DNA of 64,000 nt from Niallia circulans (GTDB lineage: Bacteria > Bacillota > Bacilli > Bacillales > Cytobacillaceae), in NCBI RefSeq assembly GCF_007273535.1, contig NZ_RIBP01000004.1, forward strand, positions 3,014,001 to 3,078,000, in the 5' to 3' direction. A program made the translations under genes and the position numbers. This document shows, piece after piece, positions 24,169 through 34,148 of this stretch. The first letter of the stretch is position 1. The number at the start of each line of letters is the position of its first letter. The notes below the pieces were generated by a model. It was not told the origin of the DNA. It saw nothing but the letters and a program-made list of their open reading frames with translations, and did not search any database.

Positions 24169-27100
24169 TTACCGAACTGCTACTGTCATTTTAGTAGTTT
24201 GCTGTTTTTTTTTGCCTTGGTTTGAGTTGCTTTCAAATGCTTTCATTTCCGCTTCTTCTTGCGACAATCCTAAATTAATACCCGCTTGAATTTGGTTCAT
24301 CATTCGCTTGTAATCCTTTGGAATTACTTTCACGAACTTGTGAGTATATTTCTCCCAATTGCCTAAAACTTGCTTAGCAGCGAAACTGCCTGTTTCTTCT
24401 GCATGCTTGCTGATTAGCGATTTTACTCTGTCTTTTTCAGCTGTATCTGTCAAGTCCTCAAGCAGGATCATTTCCATATTGCAAAGCTTTTCGAAGCTGT
24501 TTTTGTCACCTGGCAGTACATAAGCAATTCCACCAGACATACCTGCTCCAAAGTTTTTGCCTGCGTCTCCAAGGATAACTACTTCTCCACCAGTCATGTA
24601 TTCCAAACCGTGGTCGCCAATACCCTCAACAACGATGCTTGCACCACTGTTTCTGACTGCGAAACGTTCACCTGCCTTACCATTAATGAACGCTTCACCG
24701 CTAGTTGCACCGTAAAAGGCAACATTCCCTGCAATAACATTATCCTGTGCCGAAAATGACTCAACAGATGGTGTTGTTATCGAAATTTTTCCGCCTGACA
24801 AGCCTTTTCCAACATAGTCATTCACATCACCGTTTAAGCGAATTGTCAATCCTTTTGGAATATACGCCCCTAAGCTCTGACCAGCAGAACCAGATAAATG
24901 CAAATTGATTGTATTTTCTGGAAGCCCTGTTTCTCCGTATTTCTTTGAGATTTCACTTCCTACAATCGTCCCGATAACACGGTCTGTGTTACGCACATGA
25001 TAGTGCAAATCGATTGCTTCACCGTTTTGGATTGCTTTTTCCACTGCAGGAAGGATTTTTCTCATATCAATACTTTCATCAATTTTATGATTTTGCGGTG
25101 TTTGGAATGTTCTTTGTCCCTCCACTTGGTAAAGAAGTTTAGTCAAATCTAAATCTTTCGCTTTCCAGTGGTTTTTCGCTGCTTCACCGACAGTTAACAC
25201 GTCTGTTCTTCCTACCATTTCGTCAACAGTGCGGAAGCCTAGTTGAGCCATAAGCTCTCTAACCTCTTCTGCCACAAAACGCATGAAGTTAACTACATGA
25301 TCTGGGTCGCCGGCAAACTTGTAGCGAAGATCTGGATTTTGTGTCGCAATTCCGACAGGACAAGTATCCAAATGACATGCACGCATCATAACACAGCCTA
25401 AAACGATCAGCGGAGCAGTTGCAAAACCGAATTCCTCTGCACCAAGTAATGCTGCTAGCACAACGTCTTTACCTGTCATCAGCTTGCCGTCTGTTTCCAA
25501 GACAACTCTGCTTCTTAATCCATTAAGCATCAATGTTTGATGAGCCTCTGCCAAACCAAGCTCCCAAGGCAGACCAGTATGCTTAATACTAGTTTTCGGT
25601 GAAGCACCAGTACCGCCATCATAGCCACTTACGACAATAACATCGGCAGCACCTTTTGCCACACCTGCAGCAATTGTGCCAATTCCGCCTTTAGAAACAA
25701 GTTTGACACTTATACGAGCATCACGGTTTGAATTTTTCAAATCATGAATTAGCTGTGCCAAATCTTCAATAGAATAAATATCATGATGCGGCGGCGGTGA
25801 AATCAAACCAACACCAGGAGTAGAACCCCTTACATCAGCAACCCATGGATAAACCTTATTGCCTGGGAGCTGTCCGCCTTCTCCAGGTTTTGCACCTTGT
25901 GCCATCTTAATTTGCAGCTCTTTTGCATTAATTAAGTAATGACTTTTAACACCAAAGCGCCCTGAGGCAATTTGTTTAATGGAGCTGATTCGATTGTCAC
26001 CATTCATATCTAATTCATAGCGAGCTGGATCCTCTCCACCCTCACCACTGTTTGAACTTCCGCCAAGACGATTCATTGCAATTGCCAATGTTTCGTGTGC
26101 TTCCTTGCTCAATGAACCAAAGGACATTGCTCCAGTTTTAAATCGTTTAACGATTGATTCAACCGATTCAACTTCTTCTAATGCAATCGATTGTTGATTC
26201 GAAGAAAAAGCAAACAAGTTTCGTAAAAAGCTCAGTCTTTCTTCGTTTGCAGCTTCCGAATACTGCTTAAATAAGCTGTAATCTGCTCTTCTGCATGCCC
26301 ATTGCAATGTATGAATGGTCTTTGGGTTAAAGGCATGGTGCTCTCCGCCTTTTCTCCATTGGAATTCACTGCCTGAATCTAAACTTTCATCGTAAGTGTT
26401 CGTATATGCAGCATTATGTTTATCTGCTGCCTCCTTAGCGATTGTATCAATACCAATTCCGCCTAATTGCGATACAGTACCTGCAAAGTATTTATCAATC
26501 ACTTCCTGCCCAATTCCGACAGCCTCAAAAATTTGCGCGCCGCGATAGCTTTGCACTGTTGAGATGCCCATTTTGGACATTACTTTAACAACACCTTCAG
26601 TAATAACTTGATTGTAGCGTGATACAGCTTCCTCATAGGAGATGTTGAGTAATTCGTCCTCGATTGCCTTTTGGTATGTCGCATATGCTAAGTATGGATT
26701 AATTGCATCTGCACCAAATCCAATTAAGCTGGCAAAGTGATGAACTTCTCTTGTTTCTCCAGATTCTACGATAATGCTAGCTTTAGAGCGAAGGCCTTTA
26801 TTAATTAAATGCTGATGCAGTGCACTGACTGCCAAAAGAACTGGAATTGCTTTTTGATCTTTGTCCATTTCTCTATCTGTTAACACAAGCAAGCTTACGC
26901 CATTTGTTATTGCTGCTTCAGCCTGTTTCAAAATAGCTTGTAGACTTTCTTCTAAATTATCTGTAAATGTTGCCGAAAAGCTTTGTGTAGTAAAGCCAGT
27001 AAGCTCATTTGCTTTTAATTGACTGATTTCTCCGTTTGACAGGATTGGCCCCTGCAGCTGAATGCGATGGCAATTTTCTGCTGTTGGGTGTAAAAGATTA

Positions 27101-28722
27101 CTCTCAGCACCTAACCATGTCAATGTGGATGTAACCATATGCTCCCTGATTGCATCAATTGGAGGGTTCGTTACTTGGGCAAACAGCTGCTTGAAGTAGC
27201 TGAACAAGGATTGAGATTTGTCAGACAACACAGCAAGCGGTGTATCATTCCCCATTGAACCGATTGGATCTTTTCCTTCCAACACAACTGGTAAAAGGTT
27301 CTTCTGTATGTCTTCGTAAGTGTAACCGAAAGCCTTCTGTCTTATCAGTAAGTCTTGGAACGTTTCTGCTTCTTCATTTTCTGGTGTTTTAAGTTTAACA
27401 ACCTCTGACAGCCACTGTTCATAAGGATGCTCTGTTGCAATTTGTCCTTTCAACTCTTCGTCGGAAATGATTCTGCCTTCCTCTAAGTCGATTAACAGCA
27501 TCTTACCTGGACTTAAGCGGTCCTTGTAAAGAATGTTTTCTTCTTCAACAGGGATAACTCCCACTTCTGAAGAAAATACAATATAATCATCTTTTGTTAC
27601 ATAATAACGCGCTGGACGTAAGCCGTTACGGTCAAGGATTGCTCCGATTTGATTGCCATCAGTAAATGTAATTGCCATTGGTCCGTCCCAAGGCTCCATC
27701 ATTGCACTATGAAACTCATAAAATGCTCTTTTTTCACCTGTTACATGCTTATTCTCTGTCCAAGGTTCAGGAATAAGCATCATTGCAGCATGCGCAGGCT
27801 TGCGTCCTGAAAGGATAAAGAATTCTAAAGCATTATCAAATACCGATGAGTCACTTCCGTTTGCATCCAAAATCGGAAGCACCTTTTGCAAGTCGTCACC
27901 GAAAGCTTCTGAAACGAATTGCTGCTCTCTTGCCTTCATCCCGTTAAAGTTACCGCGAAGTGTATTGATTTCACCATTATGGATTAAATAGCGGTTTGGA
28001 TGGGCTCTTTCCCAGCTTGGGAATGTATTTGTGCTGAAACGTGAATGCACAATTGAAAATGCTGAAACAAATTCTGGATCTTGCACATCAAGATAAAATG
28101 TTTCCACTTGATCTGATGTTAAAAGCCCTTTATATACGATTGTACTTGTGGAAAGACTTGCGAAATAAAAGTCCCTTTCTTCAGTCTTGCCCCAATTTTC
28201 AGATAATTTACGGACAATATAAAGCTTGCGTTCAAAACCAAGCTTCTCTAACCCATTATTATTTTTAATAAAAACTTGTCGAATAACTGGACAGCTCTTT
28301 TGAGCGACTTTTCCGATTTTTCTGACATCTGTAGGTACTGTTCTCCAGCCGAGAAGCTCCTGACCCTCAAGCTCAATGTATTCATTAATTTTATTTTCAA
28401 TTTCATGTCTATTAGGATCATCCTTTGAAAAGAAAACCATTCCGACACCATATTGTCCACGTTCAGGCAACTCAAAATCAGTTATCTCCTTGCGGAAAAA
28501 AGCATCTGGTATTTGAACCATTAATCCTGAACCGTCTCCTGTTAACGGATCGCTACCTTGACCGCCGCGATGATCTAGCTTACATAGCATACTTAGTCCT
28601 TTTGAAACGATGTCGTGAGTTGCCATCCCCTTAATATGAGCAAATAACCCGATTCCACACGCATCATGTTCAAATTCAGGTCGGTATAGACCTTGTGCTT
28701 TAGCTAATTGGTTGTACGTCAT
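24169..28722 (-). CDS. gltA: Glutamate synthase (NADPH) large subunit
   Basis: 1517 residues. N-terminal class II glutamine amidotransferase with catalytic Cys22 in EHDACGIG; the FMN domain follows, with YDGGTGASPKTS and the 3Fe-4S cluster Cys pattern C-x5-C-x4-C near MMRACHLDTCPVG. The beta-helix domain with repeated Gly motifs (NGKAGERFAVRNSGAS) forms the C-terminus. It is the catalytic core of glutamate synthase. The start is ATG 28722 with AGGGGTGG upstream; the in-frame ATG at 28794 lies upstream of the promoter and is wrong. Divergent from gltC, with GltC- and TnrA-like sites between. Confidence 0.97.
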   Translation of the reverse strand: MTYNQLAKAQGLYRPEFEHDACGIGLFAHIKGMATHDIVSKGLSMLCKLDHRGGQGSDPLTGDGSGLMVQIPDAFFRKEITDFELPERGQYGVGMVFFSKDDPNRHEIENKINEYIELEGQELLGWRTVPTDVRKIGKVAQKSCPVIRQVFIKNNNGLEKLGFERKLYIVRKLSENWGKTEERDFYFASLSTSTIVYKGLLTSDQVETFYLDVQDPEFVSAFSIVHSRFSTNTFPSWERAHPNRYLIHNGEINTLRGNFNGMKAREQQFVSEAFGDDLQKVLPILDANGSDSSVFDNALEFFILSGRKPAHAAMMLIPEPWTENKHVTGEKRAFYEFHSAMMEPWDGPMAITFTDGNQIGAILDRNGLRPARYYVTKDDYIVFSSEVGVIPVEEENILYKDRLSPGKMLLIDLEEGRIISDEELKGQIATEHPYEQWLSEVVKLKTPENEEAETFQDLLIRQKAFGYTYEDIQKNLLPVVLEGKDPIGSMGNDTPLAVLSDKSQSLFSYFKQLFAQVTNPPIDAIREHMVTSTLTWLGAESNLLHPTAENCHRIQLQGPILSNGEISQLKANELTGFTTQSFSATFTDNLEESLQAILKQAEAAITNGVSLLVLTDREMDKDQKAIPVLLAVSALHQHLINKGLRSKASIIVESGETREVHHFASLIGFGADAINPYLAYATYQKAIEDELLNISYEEAVSRYNQVITEGVVKVMSKMGISTVQSYRGAQIFEAVGIGQEVIDKYFAGTVSQLGGIGIDTIAKEAADKHNAAYTNTYDESLDSGSEFQWRKGGEHHAFNPKTIHTLQWACRRADYSLFKQYSEAANEERLSFLRNLFAFSSNQQSIALEEVESVESIVKRFKTGAMSFGSLSKEAHETLAIAMNRLGGSSNSGEGGEDPARYELDMNGDNRISSIKQIASGRFGVKSHYLINAKELQIKMAQGAKPGEGGQLPGNKVYPWVADVRGSTPGVGLISPPPHHDIYSIEDLAQLIHDLKNSNRDARISVKLVSKGGIGTIAAGVAKGAADVIVVSGYDGGTGASPKTSIKHTGLPWELGLAEAHQTLMLNGLRSRVVLETDGKLMTGKDVVLAALLGAEEFGFATAPLIVLGCVMMRACHLDTCPVGIATQNPDLRYKFAGDPDHVVNFMRFVAEEVRELMAQLGFRTVDEMVGRTDVLTVGEAAKNHWKAKDLDLTKLLYQVEGQRTFQTPQNHKIDESIDMRKILPAVEKAIQNGEAIDLHYHVRNTDRVIGTIVGSEISKKYGETGLPENTINLHLSGSAGQSLGAYIPKGLTIRLNGDVNDYVGKGLSGGKISITTPSVESFSAQDNVIAGNVAFYGATSGEAFINGKAGERFAVRNSGASIVVEGIGDHGLEYMTGGEVVILGDAGKNFGAGMSGGIAYVLPGDKNSFEKLCNMEMILLEDLTDTAEKDRVKSLISKHAEETGSFAAKQVLGNWEKYTHKFVKVIPKDYKRMMNQIQAGINLGLSQEEAEMKAFESNSNQGKKKQQTTKMTVAVR

Positions 28723-28734
28723 TTCAACCACCCC

Positions 28735-28751
28735 TGTCAGATTTTCTAACA
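28735..28751. promoter_or_regulatory. TnrA/GlnR-type box in the gltA leader
   Basis: TGTCAGATTTTCTAACA matches TGTNA-N7-TNACA perfectly. Its centre is about 25 nt downstream of the inferred gltA transcription start, a position suited to repression under nitrogen limitation. Confidence 0.65.
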
Positions 28752-28774
28752 CTTTTTTTTGTTCAGATAACCCA

Positions 28775-28802
28775 ATTATACTATGCAAATTCATATATAC
28801 AA
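28775..28802 (-). promoter_or_regulatory. Sigma-A promoter of gltA
   Basis: On the minus strand TTGTAT (28797-28802), a 16-nt spacer and TATAAT (28775-28780), giving a leader of about 45 nt. Confidence 0.7.
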
Positions 28803-28823
28803 TATATTATTTGGATAGAAGTA

Positions 28824-28838
28824 ATCTAATATTGAGAT
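28824..28838. promoter_or_regulatory. GltC operator (LysR-type dyad)
   Basis: ATCTAATATTGAGAT is an inverted repeat with the LysR T-N11-A form. Its centre is about 63 nt upstream of the inferred gltA start, where LysR regulators normally bind, and it is 24 nt before the gltC start codon, consistent with autoregulation. Confidence 0.65.
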
Positions 28839-28861
28839 GAATTGGAGGAGAACCCTAAAAA

Positions 28862-29764
28862 ATGGAATTACGACAGCTGAAATATTTCATCGAAGTAGCT
28901 GAAAGAGAGCATGTATCAGAAGCAGCCGAACGCCTTCACGTTGCACAATCCGCAATAAGCAGACAAATTGCCAATCTCGAAGACGAATTAGGTGTCCCTC
29001 TGTTTGAGCGAGAAGGACGAAATGTAAAGTTAACCTCAATTGGTAAAACTTTTCTAACTCATTCTCTTGCTATTATGAAGGCAGTGGACCGTGCAAAGGA
29101 ACAAATCGATGCCTATTTAGATCCAGAAAGAGGCTCAATAAAAATCGGCTTTCCGACAAGCCTTGCCAGCCATTTGCTGCCGACAATTATATCGGCTTTT
29201 AAGGAAAGGCATCCAAATATCACGTTTCAATTAAGACAAGGCTCATACAGCTTTTTAATTGATGCCGTTAAAAACCGTGATTTGGATTTAGCACTATTAG
29301 GTCCAGTTCCGACAGATGATTTTGATTTAAAAGGTAATATTCTATTTACCGAAAAAATCTTTGCACTCCTTCCGAGTAATCACCCATTGTCTGAACGAAG
29401 AACACTGCGTTTAAAGGATTTGCGGAATGAAGCATTTGTTTTGTTTCCAAAGGGATATATTTTACAAAAAATTGCTTATGATGCGTGTAAACAAGAAGGT
29501 TTTCTGCCGAATGTCAGTTCAGAGGGAGAAGATTTAGATGCTATTAAAGGGCTAGTGTCTGCGGGAATGGGTGTAACACTGCTGCCAGAAAGCAGCTTTT
29601 ATGAGAACGTTCCAAAATTCACAGAAAAAATGCCGATTGAAAATCCAGCAATCAGCCGGACTGTCGGTATCATCGTTCCGAAAAACCGCGAACTCCCACC
29701 GTCTGTGCAGACATTTTATCAATTTGTCATTGAGTTTTTCTCCATTCTCGAAAAATATCAATAA
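28862..29764 (+). CDS. gltC: LysR-type regulator of glutamate synthase
   Basis: 300 residues. N-terminal winged helix-turn-helix MELRQLKYFIEVAE, AAERLHVAQSAISRQI, LEDELGVPLFER; C-terminal effector domain with KIGFPTSLASHLLPT and GLVSAGMGVTLLP. GltC activates gltAB with 2-oxoglutarate and is inhibited by glutamate. Divergent arrangement with gltA and the site layout support the name. ATG with TTGGAGGAG upstream. It ends at a perfect hairpin. Confidence 0.95.
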   Translation: MELRQLKYFIEVAEREHVSEAAERLHVAQSAISRQIANLEDELGVPLFEREGRNVKLTSIGKTFLTHSLAIMKAVDRAKEQIDAYLDPERGSIKIGFPTSLASHLLPTIISAFKERHPNITFQLRQGSYSFLIDAVKNRDLDLALLGPVPTDDFDLKGNILFTEKIFALLPSNHPLSERRTLRLKDLRNEAFVLFPKGYILQKIAYDACKQEGFLPNVSSEGEDLDAIKGLVSAGMGVTLLPESSFYENVPKFTEKMPIENPAISRTVGIIVPKNRELPPSVQTFYQFVIEFFSILEKYQ

Positions 29765-29807
29765 AAATTTTATGCAATATAATTTATTTTTATGCATCCT
29801 ATAAAGA

Positions 29808-29833
29808 AAGCCGTATACACTCGTATACGGCTT
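29808..29833. terminator. Terminator between gltC and pepF
   Basis: AAGCCGTATAC and its perfect inverse with a 4-nt loop, between convergent genes. Confidence 0.7.
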
Positions 29834-29844
29834 AACAACAATCA

Positions 29845-31638
29845 TCACGCTTTTTTCGTCATTTCCTCCACTAGTGAATGGAAAATGGACATGGCATGAT
29901 TGATCGGTTCAGGTGAAGTCAAATCAACACCGGTTTTTTTCAGCAATTCCAACGGGAAATCGGAGCTGCCGCTTTTCAGAAATTCTAAATAATTGTCTAG
30001 GTCTTCCTGTTTGCCTTCCAAAAGTCTATCTGCAATCGTAATCGCAGAAGCAAAACCAGTAGCATACTTATAAACATAGAATGGACGGTAAAAATGAGGA
30101 ATTCTCGACCATCCATACTTCACTTCTTCATCAAGCACTAATTCACTGCCGTTATATGCTTTAAAAAGAGACTCATATGTTTCATTAAAGAAATCTAATG
30201 TAAGCGGTTCGCCTTTTTCTGCTTTTTCATGTACCTCTTTTTCAAACTCACTAAACATTACTTGTGTAAAGAACGTGCCTTTAAAGCTGTCAATAAAGTG
30301 GTTCAATAAATGCTCCCGTTTTTGCGGATCTGTCTCTGTTTTTAACAAATAGCGAATCAGTAAAACTTCATTAACAGTTGAAGCAACCTCCGCTACAAAA
30401 ATGCTGTAGCCTGCACTTATCGCCGGCTGATGCTTATTACTCAGGTAGGAGTGCATACCATGGCCGCATTCATGTGTTAATGTAAAGAGACTGTCAAGAT
30501 CATCACGGTGATTAAGCAAAATAAATGGATGGACTCCATAAACACCAAGATTATATGCTCCAGATCGTTTCCCTGGTGTTTCTCTTACATCAAAATACCG
30601 CTTCTCTTTAAAGCTTTTCAATACCGAAACATACTCTTCACCAAGTGGTGCTAAGCTTTTCAGCATTATATCAAATGCTTCATCAAAGGATATTTCCTGC
30701 TTTGCAGCCTCTCCAACAAGAGGAACACTTAAGTCATATGCACGAAGTTCATCAACACCCAGTTTCTTCTTGCGATATTGCATATATTCGTCCATATACT
30801 GAAGATTATCTCTAGTAGCAGCAATTAAGTTCTCATAGACTTCCTTTGGAACTCTATCACCAAACAAGCTTTTTTCCAGTGCTGATGGATAATTGCGTAA
30901 CTTCGATGTTTTTACATTGTTTTTGACTGCTGAGGAAAAGGTCGCTGCAATCGTATTTTTTAAGGTGACATATGGCTGGTAATATGCCTTATAGGCTTCC
31001 ACCCGTTTTTGTCTATCTTCGTTTTCTATGAGCTTAGAGTACATCCCTCTTGTCAGCTCTATCTTGTTGCCAGCATCATCTGTCACTTCACCAAACTTTA
31101 TATCGGCATTATTAATCATACCAAACACCTGACTCGGCACAGACAGTGATTCTCCTAACTCAGATAATATTTCTTCCTTCTCTTTGCTTAACACATGCTT
31201 TTTATAAGAGAACGACTCTAATAAATCCTTTTCAAAATACTTTAACCCATCGTTTTCACCAATATATGCCTTTAATTGACTTTCTTCAAGGCTTAAAAGA
31301 TAAGGCATGAAAAAGGAACTAGCACTGCTCCATTTTTGTCCAACGGTTCTTGCTTGGTCAACAAGGCTTTGGGCACTATTATTTCGTGTATCTGTATCTA
31401 AAAGGAGCATCCCGTAAGCGTAAACCTTCCTATATATGTAACCGATTTCTTCTGAAAGTTTTAAGTATGCAAGCAAGCTTGCGGCATCCTTTATATTATC
31501 ATTAAAGCCTGCAATCTCTTTTACCTTTTCCTCAACAAACTGCAAGTCCGTTTTCCAAGCTTGGTCTGTTTCATAAAGATCACTGAGATTCCATTTTTCT
31601 GCTTCTTTCACTTCATTCCTATCTTTAAAAGAATTCAT
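29845..31638 (-). CDS. pepF: Oligoendopeptidase F (M3B metallopeptidase)
   Basis: 597 residues. Zinc site HECGHGMHS near residue 385 with the downstream glutamate in the FVAEVASTVNE segment. M3B enzymes cleave short peptides of about 7-17 residues in the cytosol. No signal peptide. The start is ATG 31638, with AAGGAGG 6 nt upstream; the ATG two codons earlier abuts that site. A second, divergent M3-family enzyme starts at 62405. Confidence 0.95.
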   Translation of the reverse strand: MNSFKDRNEVKEAEKWNLSDLYETDQAWKTDLQFVEEKVKEIAGFNDNIKDAASLLAYLKLSEEIGYIYRKVYAYGMLLLDTDTRNNSAQSLVDQARTVGQKWSSASSFFMPYLLSLEESQLKAYIGENDGLKYFEKDLLESFSYKKHVLSKEKEEILSELGESLSVPSQVFGMINNADIKFGEVTDDAGNKIELTRGMYSKLIENEDRQKRVEAYKAYYQPYVTLKNTIAATFSSAVKNNVKTSKLRNYPSALEKSLFGDRVPKEVYENLIAATRDNLQYMDEYMQYRKKKLGVDELRAYDLSVPLVGEAAKQEISFDEAFDIMLKSLAPLGEEYVSVLKSFKEKRYFDVRETPGKRSGAYNLGVYGVHPFILLNHRDDLDSLFTLTHECGHGMHSYLSNKHQPAISAGYSIFVAEVASTVNEVLLIRYLLKTETDPQKREHLLNHFIDSFKGTFFTQVMFSEFEKEVHEKAEKGEPLTLDFFNETYESLFKAYNGSELVLDEEVKYGWSRIPHFYRPFYVYKYATGFASAITIADRLLEGKQEDLDNYLEFLKSGSSDFPLELLKKTGVDLTSPEPINHAMSIFHSLVEEMTKKA

Positions 31639-31794
31639 CTGCATCCTCCTTCAAATAATGTATTTTCTTCCATGATACTAAATAACAATTGCTTCTGTCC
31701 AAATTGAACACTGATAGATTAGCATGTATCTTGTCTAAAATTACTCTAGCTTTTTAGTTTATGCAGATTAACCAATGGCCATGTATTATCAAAC

Positions 31795-31826
31795 GAAAAA
31801 GCTCCCGCAGTTTTTACCGGGAGCTT
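31795..31826 (-). terminator. Terminator of the OYE-like gene
   Basis: AAGCTCCCG and CGGGAGCTT arms around a 10-nt loop, then a T-run on the minus strand. It lies between the flavin oxidoreductase and pepF. Confidence 0.85.
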
Positions 31827-31832
31827 GCTTCA

Positions 31833-32948
31833 TTATACGCCAGGGAACCAGCCTGGAGAGTTTATAATTGCATTCCATAATGGATCTGGGATAACCAGTT
31901 CCTTCTGTTTATTCTTATCCAAAACAGAAACAATTTCATTCTCTTTGCCTTGTTCGATTTTTTGGACAAAATCAGGATCAATTATCAGTTCACGACCAAT
32001 CGCAAGCAATGCGATATCCGCTGTCTCAAATGCTTTCTTTGCATCTTCTGCAGTATAAACACTACCAACACCAATAACCGGAACACGCCCATTAGCACGC
32101 TCAACAATCCACTCGATTCTCGATTTGCTTGTGTCTGCTCCTCTTCTTGGCTCAGACGCAAATTCCATTAAGGAAGCATGAATATAATCAAGCTCTTTGT
32201 CTGCAAGTGCGTCAATAAGTGTAAATGTATCTTCCATTGTCAAACCAGGTGTTTCCGGCTCTTCTGGAGAGAAACGATAACCCACAATAAACGGATTTGT
32301 TGCTTGTTCAGCTGCTTTTTTCACAGCGTCAACTACAGCAAGTGGAAATGCCAATCTTTTTTCTACAGTACCGCCCCACTTGTCCTCACGTCTATTTGTG
32401 TGTGGAGAATAAAATTGCTGGATCAAATAGCCGTTTGCACCGTGAATTTCAACTCCGTCAAAGCCTGCTTCAACTGCGCGTCTTGTTGTTTCACCAAAAG
32501 CAGCAATGATTTCTTCAATCTCAGTTTCTTCTAAAGGACGTGGTGCCACATTATTTTCCTGTGCTACATCACTTGCACTCACAAGCTCGCCATTTGGCAC
32601 TAGGTTTGGAGGGCATGATCTGCCGCCGTGGAAAATTTGCAGAATTGCCTTAGAGCCTTCGTTTTTGATTGCTGTAGCAAGTTCTCTTAAGCTTGGGATA
32701 AATTCATCTGCATATCCTGCAAACTCTCCTGGGAAGCCCTTGCCGTTTTCTGTAACATATGTACAAGCAGTGATAACCATGCTAACACCTTTAGAACGTC
32801 TTGCGTAATAATCAAGCTCTGCCTTTGTAACAGTGCCATCCTCATTTGATGAGAAATTAGTCATCGGTGCCATCACGAGACGGTTTTTCAGCTCTAATTT
32901 GTTGCTTAGCTTTAACGGGCTGAACAGCTTTTCGTATTGATTACTCAT
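31833..32948 (-). CDS. NADH:flavin oxidoreductase, old yellow enzyme family (YqiG-like)
   Basis: 371 residues. TIM-barrel OYE: N-terminal KNRLVMAPMTN, LQIFHGGRS, substrate/FMN motif EIHGANGYLIQQF, then SPHTNRREDKWGG and the C-terminal GVGSVYTAED. FMN-dependent ene-type reduction is expected; the true substrate is unknown. Length and motifs resemble B. subtilis YqiG. ATG at 32948 with AGGAGTG upstream. Monocistronic with its own terminator. Confidence 0.9.
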   Translation of the reverse strand: MSNQYEKLFSPLKLSNKLELKNRLVMAPMTNFSSNEDGTVTKAELDYYARRSKGVSMVITACTYVTENGKGFPGEFAGYADEFIPSLRELATAIKNEGSKAILQIFHGGRSCPPNLVPNGELVSASDVAQENNVAPRPLEETEIEEIIAAFGETTRRAVEAGFDGVEIHGANGYLIQQFYSPHTNRREDKWGGTVEKRLAFPLAVVDAVKKAAEQATNPFIVGYRFSPEEPETPGLTMEDTFTLIDALADKELDYIHASLMEFASEPRRGADTSKSRIEWIVERANGRVPVIGVGSVYTAEDAKKAFETADIALLAIGRELIIDPDFVQKIEQGKENEIVSVLDKNKQKELVIPDPLWNAIINSPGWFPGV

Positions 32949-33103
32949 AGTAACACTCCTTTGTAATTATATTCACATAATGTTTTTACGTGAAAACACT
33001 TCCTATGAACCCATATAGTATTGCTGATAACAGGTAAAAAAAATGAAGTAATGTCATCTTATATTTTCCTTATCCACTTCGTCAAACAATTGAGCTCGAG
33101 TTT

Positions 33104-33152
33104 TAAAAAACAAAAAGCAGCCCTTTGTAAAAAGGGGTGCTTTTTGTTTTTT
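33104..33152. terminator. Bidirectional terminator
   Basis: Long hairpin (AAAAAGCAGCCCTTT with AAAGGGGTGCTTTTT) flanked by A- and T-runs, downstream of the RsbR-like gene. Confidence 0.85.
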
Positions 33153-33181
33153 AAGATATAATTTATTCTTAACAAATGCAG

Positions 33182-33997
33182 TTATTGCAAATATTCCAGT
33201 GCTTGCTTTAAATTGCCAAACACCTTAATAGCGCCTAAGTTCATCTTTGTTTCAACAACCGTTTGCGCAAGCTGAGGACGCAAGCCAGTAACAATTACTT
33301 TTATTCCAAGCAAGGAGAGAGTCTCCCCTAACTGATTAAGATATGCTGCGATTTCTGTGTCAATATTTTTTATACCAGAATAATCGGTAATTAAGTATTC
33401 AAGCTGTTGCTTCCCAATATACGGTACTACTTTTTCCGTAATATAAGCAGCCCGGTAAGAATCAATGATACCGATAAGCGGCAATACAGCGACACCTTCT
33501 TTGACAAGCACAACCGGCGCTGACAGCTCTGCCATTTCCTGCTGTGTTTGTTTGCGATATCTTTCTGACAGACATTCATAAGTGGATACTGTTTCATTTA
33601 AACTTATATCCAACAGTTCATTGACCTTATTAATTAATGAAGCATTCTCATGCAACCCTAGTCCAAACTCACTGCTTAAATCTGTCAATAATTCATTGAA
33701 TATTCTCCGTGTCGGCTGGTATCGAATAACAATTTCTGATATTCTCCCACCTGAAATCAGTTGCTGTTCTGCATTCCGTTTGCTCCACGTAAGTAAATCA
33801 TCAGGAACTCCTGTTTTTTGATCTGCTAGCGATTGACCAAAAAAGCCTAAAAATTCCTTATACATTATAATTGCACTATTTCTCTCTTCATCTGAAATGC
33901 TTATATCCAAGCTGTTAAGAACACCTTCTACTATTTCAAGAGCAAGGACATTTGTATGTTCTTCTATATATGCAGCAACTTTAGATAATTTCGTCAT
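33182..33997 (-). CDS. RsbR-type stressosome protein (RsbT co-antagonist, STAS domain)
   Basis: 271 residues. The N-terminal ~140 residues resemble the globin-like RsbR_N sensor; the C-terminal STAS domain runs from about residue 155. The position of the RsbT-phosphorylated Thr in RsbR is Ser here (DYSGI) and the second site is Thr in GLRPQLAQT. RsbR paralogues build the stressosome that relays environmental stress to sigma-B. The gene is alone: rsbS, rsbT and rsbU are not in the window. ATG 33997 with GAGGGTGGATAA upstream. Confidence 0.8.
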   Translation of the reverse strand: MTKLSKVAAYIEEHTNVLALEIVEGVLNSLDISISDEERNSAIIMYKEFLGFFGQSLADQKTGVPDDLLTWSKRNAEQQLISGGRISEIVIRYQPTRRIFNELLTDLSSEFGLGLHENASLINKVNELLDISLNETVSTYECLSERYRKQTQQEMAELSAPVVLVKEGVAVLPLIGIIDSYRAAYITEKVVPYIGKQQLEYLITDYSGIKNIDTEIAAYLNQLGETLSLLGIKVIVTGLRPQLAQTVVETKMNLGAIKVFGNLKQALEYLQ

Positions 33998-34113
33998 TTA
34001 TTATCCACCCTCTACTCCAAAAAGTATACATAGATTATACCGTAAAAAGGGCTTACATGTTAGTGATTTTCTAATCTTTGAACAGCTGTTGATTATTCTG
34101 AAAAAACAATTAA

Positions 34114-34142
34114 TTGCTTTATTTAAATGGTTATGATATATT
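34114..34142 (+). promoter_or_regulatory. Promoter of candidate small RNA
   Basis: TTGCTT (34114-34119), 17-nt spacer, extended -10 TGATATATT (TATATT 34137-34142). No plus-strand gene follows before the terminator at 34225. Confidence 0.4.
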
Positions 34143-34148
34143 AATTCT

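Noticed and set aside
28723..28794. Longer gltA start at 28794
   Set aside because: The -10 element and TnrA box lie inside the extension; homologues start at the ATG at 28722.
31768..31777. PucR-type core CATTGGTTAA on the minus strand upstream of pepF
   Set aside because: The flanking WWW bases do not fit and the gene has no purine role.
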